From assembly GCA_045563675.1 (NCBI GenBank), contig JBJLIX010000001.1, forward strand, positions 124,001-188,000: DNA of 64,000 nt, in the 5' to 3' direction. Numbering within the stretch: the first letter of the stretch is position 1; every line of letters begins with the position of its first letter. The stretch is from AEGEAN-183 sp045563675. GTDB taxonomy: Bacteria > Pseudomonadota > Gammaproteobacteria > Magnimaribacterales > Magnimaribacteraceae. Shown here piece after piece: positions 59,765 to 64,000 of the stretch. The notes under the pieces were generated by a model. That model saw nothing but the letters and a program-made list of their open reading frames with translations. It had not been told where the DNA came from and searched no databases. Both the position numbers and the translations under genes were made by a program.

Positions 59765-60552
59765 TCTGTTTTACTACCTTTGTACCAATCTAAATAATTA
59801 CCCATTACAGAAGAAAACTCTTCTCGTTCACAAAGCTTTAATAGGTGTTTAAATACTCTAGGAAATTCACTAGGCCCATCCTCGGTAATTAAATTAAGGT
59901 GCTTGCTTTGTAAAATTTCCTTATAGTGACCTTCTCTTAAGAATTGAGCAAAATCACAAACAAAAGAAATATCAGCAATGGTCAATTCATTTCCAGCTAT
60001 ATAAGAGTTATTAGACAAAGATTGCTCCAAACCAGAAATATAAAACTCATATGCCAACTTCATCCTTTCATATCCTGCTTTCGTCAAAGTTTCTATTTCT
60101 AATAAGTAGACTTGAGCTTCTCTGGCAAAGGTTAGATTGGCGTCAAGAAAGCTATCGATTCTTGAAGCTTCATAGTGATTATTTCCGTACAAGCCTGAGG
60201 TATTACCTGCCCTAGCTACTGAACGTAAGATACTGTTAGATTCAAAAATACCTACATTTTCATCTGGACTAAAGGCTGCAGGAACAGTTCCGAAAGGATG
60301 AGCTTTAAGAAAATCATCTGTTTTATAGAGAGCTCCTGAAAACCCTCTTTTACCTAGCCTCACATGAGCACTGTCTGGTGTCATCTCTTCTTTTTCTAAT
60401 TTTCTTGGATTAATATCCCAGAGCCAATTACCTAACTCCTTAGGTTTGTCGCCTATAACTTCAACTTTTACTCCACAGAAGTTTCCAGCAATAACTGCTT
60501 TCCATACCCTGGGGTTGGGTAAGTAAGAGAATATCTTTAGAACCTTGGTCAA
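59761..60552 (-). CDS. GST-like protein with extended N-terminal domain
   Basis: A 263-residue GST-family protein. The start (LKIFSYLPNPRVWKAVIAGNFCGVKVEVIGD) is a thioredoxin-fold first half, then about 45 residues (roughly 35-80, KELGNWLWDINP through GFSGALYKTDDF) intervene before the cis-Pro/ESNSIL half (GTVPAAFSP, FESNSILRSVAR). The C-terminal helical domain has YIAGNELTIADISFVCDF. It resembles the GST domain of elongation factor 1B-gamma-type proteins. It begins directly after the next GST gene. Confidence 0.82.
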   Translation of the reverse strand: MTKVLKIFSYLPNPRVWKAVIAGNFCGVKVEVIGDKPKELGNWLWDINPRKLEKEEMTPDSAHVRLGKRGFSGALYKTDDFLKAHPFGTVPAAFSPDENVGIFESNSILRSVARAGNTSGLYGNNHYEASRIDSFLDANLTFAREAQVYLLEIETLTKAGYERMKLAYEFYISGLEQSLSNNSYIAGNELTIADISFVCDFAQFLREGHYKEILQSKHLNLITEDGPSEFPRVFKHLLKLCEREEFSSVMGNYLDWYKGSKTE

Positions 60553-61170
60553 TTATTCCTCGTATTTATATGCAACTGCTGTTTTATATCCATCTCGATC
60601 AAAAAGCATATCAGTCCATCTCTTAATATTTGGTTTGAAAGCTTGATCTATCCCTAGAGAACCAGCTAAATGAATAGCATAACTAACACAAATATCTGCA
60701 ATAGTTAATCTGTCGCTACAAAGATATTCCCTATCTTCTAAAGTTTTTTCCAGTAGTCTCAACCTAGCAACAAACCACCTTCTATATCCTTCTGCTGCGG
60801 CATCTGCTACCCCTGGTTCTTGTAGGGTATACCTTAGGACTACAGTCTGAGGAAAAGTTAAAGTTGCATCAGAATGAGCTAACCAATTTAGGTAAGTTGC
60901 AAAATCATCTTCATCTGGTTGTACTTGTAAATCAGTAGGTCCATATTTTTGTACAAAATATTGGCACATGCCTACAGATTCAGTCATTCTCACATCCCCA
61001 TCTTCGAGATAAGGTATCGTTCCTAAAATATTTGTTTCTAGATAATCAGGTTTAAAAACCCTTGGGGGGAAAGGCAACATTTCTACTTCATAGTCCACTC
61101 CCATCTCTTCTAATGTCCAAATTGGTCTAACCCCTCTTGATCCATCACAGTTATAAATTTTTATACTCAT
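60553..61170 (-). CDS. Glutathione S-transferase
   Basis: A 205-residue GST: IYNCDGSRGVRPIWTLEEMGVDYEVEMLPF N-terminus, ILGTIPYLEDGDVRMTESVGMCQYFV with cis-Pro and the ES glutathione contact, and EYLCSDRLTIADICVSYAIHLA as the C-terminal N-cap box. GSRG at 10-13 is the probable active-site region. First of two GST genes end to end (0-base gap). An AGGAG site precedes the ATG. Confidence 0.9.
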   Translation of the reverse strand: MSIKIYNCDGSRGVRPIWTLEEMGVDYEVEMLPFPPRVFKPDYLETNILGTIPYLEDGDVRMTESVGMCQYFVQKYGPTDLQVQPDEDDFATYLNWLAHSDATLTFPQTVVLRYTLQEPGVADAAAEGYRRWFVARLRLLEKTLEDREYLCSDRLTIADICVSYAIHLAGSLGIDQAFKPNIKRWTDMLFDRDGYKTAVAYKYEE

Positions 61171-61197
61171 TTTTATCTCCTTTTATTATTGTATGTA

Positions 61198-62598
61198 CTA
61201 TTTAGACAAAAAGCCTTTTTTTGGCTTCTTAGGGCTCTGGTATTCAAAGGGAAGAGTGTCAGGTGTCACTCTTACTGGGGTGGTCAATTTTAAGTTTAAT
61301 CCAAAGGGAGTTTTGTAAGTCATTTCTAAGAAGTATGCTTTCCATCCTATTTTTGGCGTACTTGGATTTCCTATAAAAGACCCGTCTTCATTGAGCTTTA
61401 AAACCTCAGGTTTCCAACTGTTTCCAATTGTATCTTTCCTAAAGTCTCTAGCTGTTTCGTTAGTTGCATGCCACATAATTACTTCCTGAACGTTTGATTC
61501 AGACATAACTTTAATGCTTCCATCTTCTCTCAACTCCCAGGAAAACTTAGGTCTAGGAACTTGATTTAGTATGCTGGCATAAAAAGCCAAGATGGTTTCA
61601 AGAGCATCAGTTCCATTTGATACATTGTGATCTGCATTAGGAACATATCTAAGATATTTTTCCCCAGGAAGTTCATCAAAATAGAATTGGGATGAAGTAG
61701 GAAGAAAGAACTGGTCCCCTGCTGCATTTACTAATAATTTCGGCATTTCAAATCTTTCTTTTACGCTAAATGGATCAACTAATTTGATTAAAGATCTCAT
61801 TTCTTGAGAAGTCCACCAGTCTATTACTTTCATATCAACATAATCTTGTATGGCAGGAGCCCAAAACCCATAAGCTTTCCAATGGTGCTTAAAAGAAGGT
61901 TCAAGATTAAGAAGATCTATAACAACAGGTACTATTGCTTCTACCCTATTATCTACAGCACCTGCTGTCCAAGTAGTCCAGCCTCGCTTCGAGGCACCTG
62001 AAACAACAAACTTTAAGATCTCTTCTCCCTCCTTTTCTACTAGGATTGATTGAATTGCATCCATTGCAGCAACTGCGCTTTTGGTCATAGCCAAACGTAA
62101 TGGCCATTTTTCATCTCCTGTAGTCAGATACTTGTCCCACGTATAAGCTATAATCGCATCTTCCCAACGTGGTTCTTCTTCTCCTGCAAAAGTTAGAGGC
62201 TGATTAGGAACCATGCCTAAAGTAGCAACTACAGAATTAGTTGCTTTTGCATACTCAAGGGTTACTGGATCAGCTCCTTTAGGTAAATTTCCATCATTGT
62301 CTCCTGCTCCTATAATCAACATACCCGTTCTATGTTTTATTTCTTCTGGAATAACAATAATTAACCAATGCTTCCATTTAGTTCTATTAATTTCTTTCTT
62401 TGTTAAAAAAGTTTGTGAAGTAAGATCAACAATATGAGTGGTAACACCTTCACCAGAAATTGTTTTGACTATTTCGTAATTGAAAGATTCATCAATTGAA
62501 TGAACATATTTATCTAAAGCTGTTTGTTCAAATTCTAGTCTTGGATCAGCAACTAAAAGATTAGTTAAAAATAAAATAAAAAATAAAAAAAATTTCAT
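61198..62598 (-). CDS. PhoPQ-activated pathogenicity-related (PqaA-like) secreted hydrolase
   Basis: A 466-residue exported protein, signal peptide MKFFLFFILFLTNLLVA, of the PhoPQ_related (PF10142-type) alpha/beta-hydrolase-like family. Marks: WKHWLIIVIPEE, MLIIGAGDNDGNLPKG, the nucleophile-elbow-like VSGASKRGWTTWTAGAVDNRVEAIVPVVIDLLN (about 200-232), and RYVPNADHNVSNGTDALETIL with a candidate His. The family's reaction is unproven. It heads the minus-strand ten-gene run. Confidence 0.88.
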   Translation of the reverse strand: MKFFLFFILFLTNLLVADPRLEFEQTALDKYVHSIDESFNYEIVKTISGEGVTTHIVDLTSQTFLTKKEINRTKWKHWLIIVIPEEIKHRTGMLIIGAGDNDGNLPKGADPVTLEYAKATNSVVATLGMVPNQPLTFAGEEEPRWEDAIIAYTWDKYLTTGDEKWPLRLAMTKSAVAAMDAIQSILVEKEGEEILKFVVSGASKRGWTTWTAGAVDNRVEAIVPVVIDLLNLEPSFKHHWKAYGFWAPAIQDYVDMKVIDWWTSQEMRSLIKLVDPFSVKERFEMPKLLVNAAGDQFFLPTSSQFYFDELPGEKYLRYVPNADHNVSNGTDALETILAFYASILNQVPRPKFSWELREDGSIKVMSESNVQEVIMWHATNETARDFRKDTIGNSWKPEVLKLNEDGSFIGNPSTPKIGWKAYFLEMTYKTPFGLNLKLTTPVRVTPDTLPFEYQSPKKPKKGFLSK

Positions 62599-62722
62599 TC
62601 CTCTCTCCTAGTTGTTATTTTATTAGCTTTCAGAATTTCTAGATATTAAATATTTCTTACTTATTTGAAAGCCACTTTCTTTCTTGTTACTCTTTAACCT
62701 TATAAATCTTTGGGGAGAAACC
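62599..62722. other. Divergent intergenic region between pqaA-like gene and MHS transporter
   Basis: A 124-base gap between divergently oriented genes, so it holds both promoters by position. A GGGGA ribosome site (62712-62716) precedes the TTG start of the transporter. I see no other structure. Confidence 0.5.
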
Positions 62723-64000
62723 TTGTCTAATTTAGAAATACAAGAAAACGGTCGTCTTAGATCTAATATGCGAAAGGTAGCTTTGACTGCCCTTGCTGGT
62801 ACCAGTATAGAGTGGTATGACTTCTTTCTTTATGGAGCAGCCGCTGCCTTGGTCTTCCCTAAAGTCTTTTTTGGTGAGATTGATCCTTCTACTGCTTATA
62901 TTTTATCTTTCCTTACCTTTGCTGCTGGCTTTATAGCTAGACCCGTTGGAGGAATAATTTTTGGTCACTTTGGAGACCAAATAGGAAGGAAAAAGACTTT
63001 AGTTATGGCTCTACTTCTAATGGGAATATCTTCTACTCTAATAGGACTTTTACCTCCCTACGCAATGATTGGAGTAGCGGCACCTATTCTTTTAACAATA
63101 CTGAGATTTGCTCAAGGACTTGCGATAGGTGGTCAATGGGGTGGCGCTATGCTATTGGTTACTGAAAGCGCTCCAGATAACAAAAGAGGTTATTACGGAG
63201 CTTATGCTCAGGCAGGAGCACCGGTTGGAGTAATTCTAGCTAATTTAGCTTTTATATTTACCAGCGCTATGGTTTCTGAAGAATTTTTTATGACTTGGGG
63301 GTGGAGAATCCCTTTCTTAGCTAGCGTTGTCCTAATAGGTATTAGTATGTACATACAACTTAACCTTGAAGACACCAAAGCTTTTAGAGAACTAGAAAAC
63401 TCAACTCAAGAACAACAGGAGTCTAAGTCTTCAGCTCCAATTATTAGCTCACCTATCCTTCAAGCCTTAAGAAAGTATCCAAAAAGAATAGCTTTAGCTG
63501 CAGGAGCGTTCCTGTCAGTCCAAGTTACTTTTTATATCTTAATTGCGTTTTTATTAGCTTATGGAGTAACAAGTGCTGATATGTCACGTGATGATATGTT
63601 AATGGCAGTACTGATTGCTTCTGCAATAATGGTTCCTATACAGTTTGTATTCTCAGCCTACTCGGATAGACACGGAAGGAGAGGTATTTTTATGCTTGGG
63701 GCAGCCTTAACAGCCATTTGGGCTTTTGCAATCTTCCCTTTAGTAGATACTGGTAATTTTTATCTGATAGTTTTAGCTATTGCTGGAGGGCTAGTTTTTT
63801 TAGCAATGATGTATGGACCTCAAGCTGCTTTTTTCACGGAACTGTTTAGTACGGAAGTTAGATATTCTGGAGCCACATTGGGCTATCAAATTGGGGCCAT
63901 AATGGGTGGAGCTTTTGCCCCCACTATAGCTGCTATTCTTTGGTCAGATTACAACATCATATGGGTTTCAGCTTATATTGCTCTAGCTTCTTTATTCAGT
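62723..64000 (+). CDS. MFS transporter, metabolite:H+ symporter (MHS) family, cut by window edge
   Basis: An open frame of 426 codons running off the window. It reads from TTG 62723 (with GGGGA 7 bases upstream) or from ATG 62768. The product contains TALAGTSIEWYDFFLYGAAAA, FAAGFIARPVGGIIFGHFGDQIGRKKT, and RFAQGLAIGGQWGGAML with TESAPDNKRGYYG, the standard MHS (ProP/KgtP/ShiA-like) pattern. It has 10 or more membrane segments in the visible part and carries an organic acid, osmolyte or similar substrate with protons. The C-terminus lies outside. Confidence 0.92.
   Translation, partial: MSNLEIQENGRLRSNMRKVALTALAGTSIEWYDFFLYGAAAALVFPKVFFGEIDPSTAYILSFLTFAAGFIARPVGGIIFGHFGDQIGRKKTLVMALLLMGISSTLIGLLPPYAMIGVAAPILLTILRFAQGLAIGGQWGGAMLLVTESAPDNKRGYYGAYAQAGAPVGVILANLAFIFTSAMVSEEFFMTWGWRIPFLASVVLIGISMYIQLNLEDTKAFRELENSTQEQQESKSSAPIISSPILQALRKYPKRIALAAGAFLSVQVTFYILIAFLLAYGVTSADMSRDDMLMAVLIASAIMVPIQFVFSAYSDRHGRRGIFMLGAALTAIWAFAIFPLVDTGNFYLIVLAIAGGLVFLAMMYGPQAAFFTELFSTEVRYSGATLGYQIGAIMGGAFAPTIAAILWSDYNIIWVSAYIALASLFS

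Overview
The window is AT-rich, densely packed chromosomal DNA with very short intergenic gaps and many stop/start overlaps. The leuC-leuD-leuB-asd-(fimV)-truA-trpF-trpB order on the left is a gammaproteobacterial arrangement. Together with two TonB-dependent receptors, many acyl-CoA and glutathione S-transferase family genes, and streamlined spacing, it suggests a marine, SAR86-like gammaproteobacterium. That taxonomic guess is inference; there is no rRNA in the window. I see no insertion sequence, prophage, CRISPR array or tRNA.

Layout: (1) 1-7232, minus strand: aroC, leuCDB, asd, a tiny FimV-like protein, truA, trpF and the 5' part of trpB, with 1-8 bp overlaps at most junctions. (2) 7355-10113, plus: a HAD hydrolase and an Ntn-type penicillin/AHL acylase. 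(3) 10088-15124, minus: a methylcitrate-cycle set (prpD, prpC, prpB), thrH and a 5'-nucleotidase. The nucleotidase is divergent from lexA, which has a near-perfect SOS box on its -10. (4) topA, a pair of acyl-CoA dehydrogenases, a zinc alcohol dehydrogenase, a sirtuin, a queuosine-precursor-type transporter and NAD kinase (15796-24494). (5) 24567-31973: an outer-membrane exopolysaccharide export module of the Gfc/Yjb type (SLBB/OPX protein, YjbH/GfcD, YjbF/GfcB lipoprotein). It converges, across a shared terminator, on a giant secreted low-complexity repeat protein of about 838 residues. This is the most unusual part of the window. (6) pyrD, then an overlapping trio of YfcG-like GST, prolyl-4-hydroxylase-like dioxygenase and quinone oxidoreductase, then an HCCA isomerase, an MBL hydrolase, prc, xthA, tadA and a GNAT (32279-41262). 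(7) 41375-48755: two TonB-dependent receptors flanking a lipoprotein amidohydrolase. (8) Acyl-CoA metabolism (gcdH-like, CoA-transferase, enoyl-CoA hydratase), an MFS transporter and the 5-oxoprolinase genes pxpABC (48803-55774). (9) 55766-62598, minus: a ten-gene run with three GST-family proteins, an SDR, an LLM flavin oxidoreductase, a GFA protein, a TauE/SafE permease, two small unknown proteins and a PqaA-like secreted hydrolase. (10) At the right edge, a truncated MHS-family MFS transporter starting at a TTG.

How they fit together: the left block makes branched-chain amino acids, chorismate, tryptophan and aspartate-family precursors. thrH with prpBCD would couple threonine/propionate metabolism. 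The acyl-CoA, GST, MBL and TonB genes fit a scavenging heterotroph taking up and degrading complex organic compounds. The Gfc/Yjb-like block plus repeat protein looks like a cell-surface or matrix secretion system that lacks the usual kinase, phosphatase, flippase and polymerase genes nearby.
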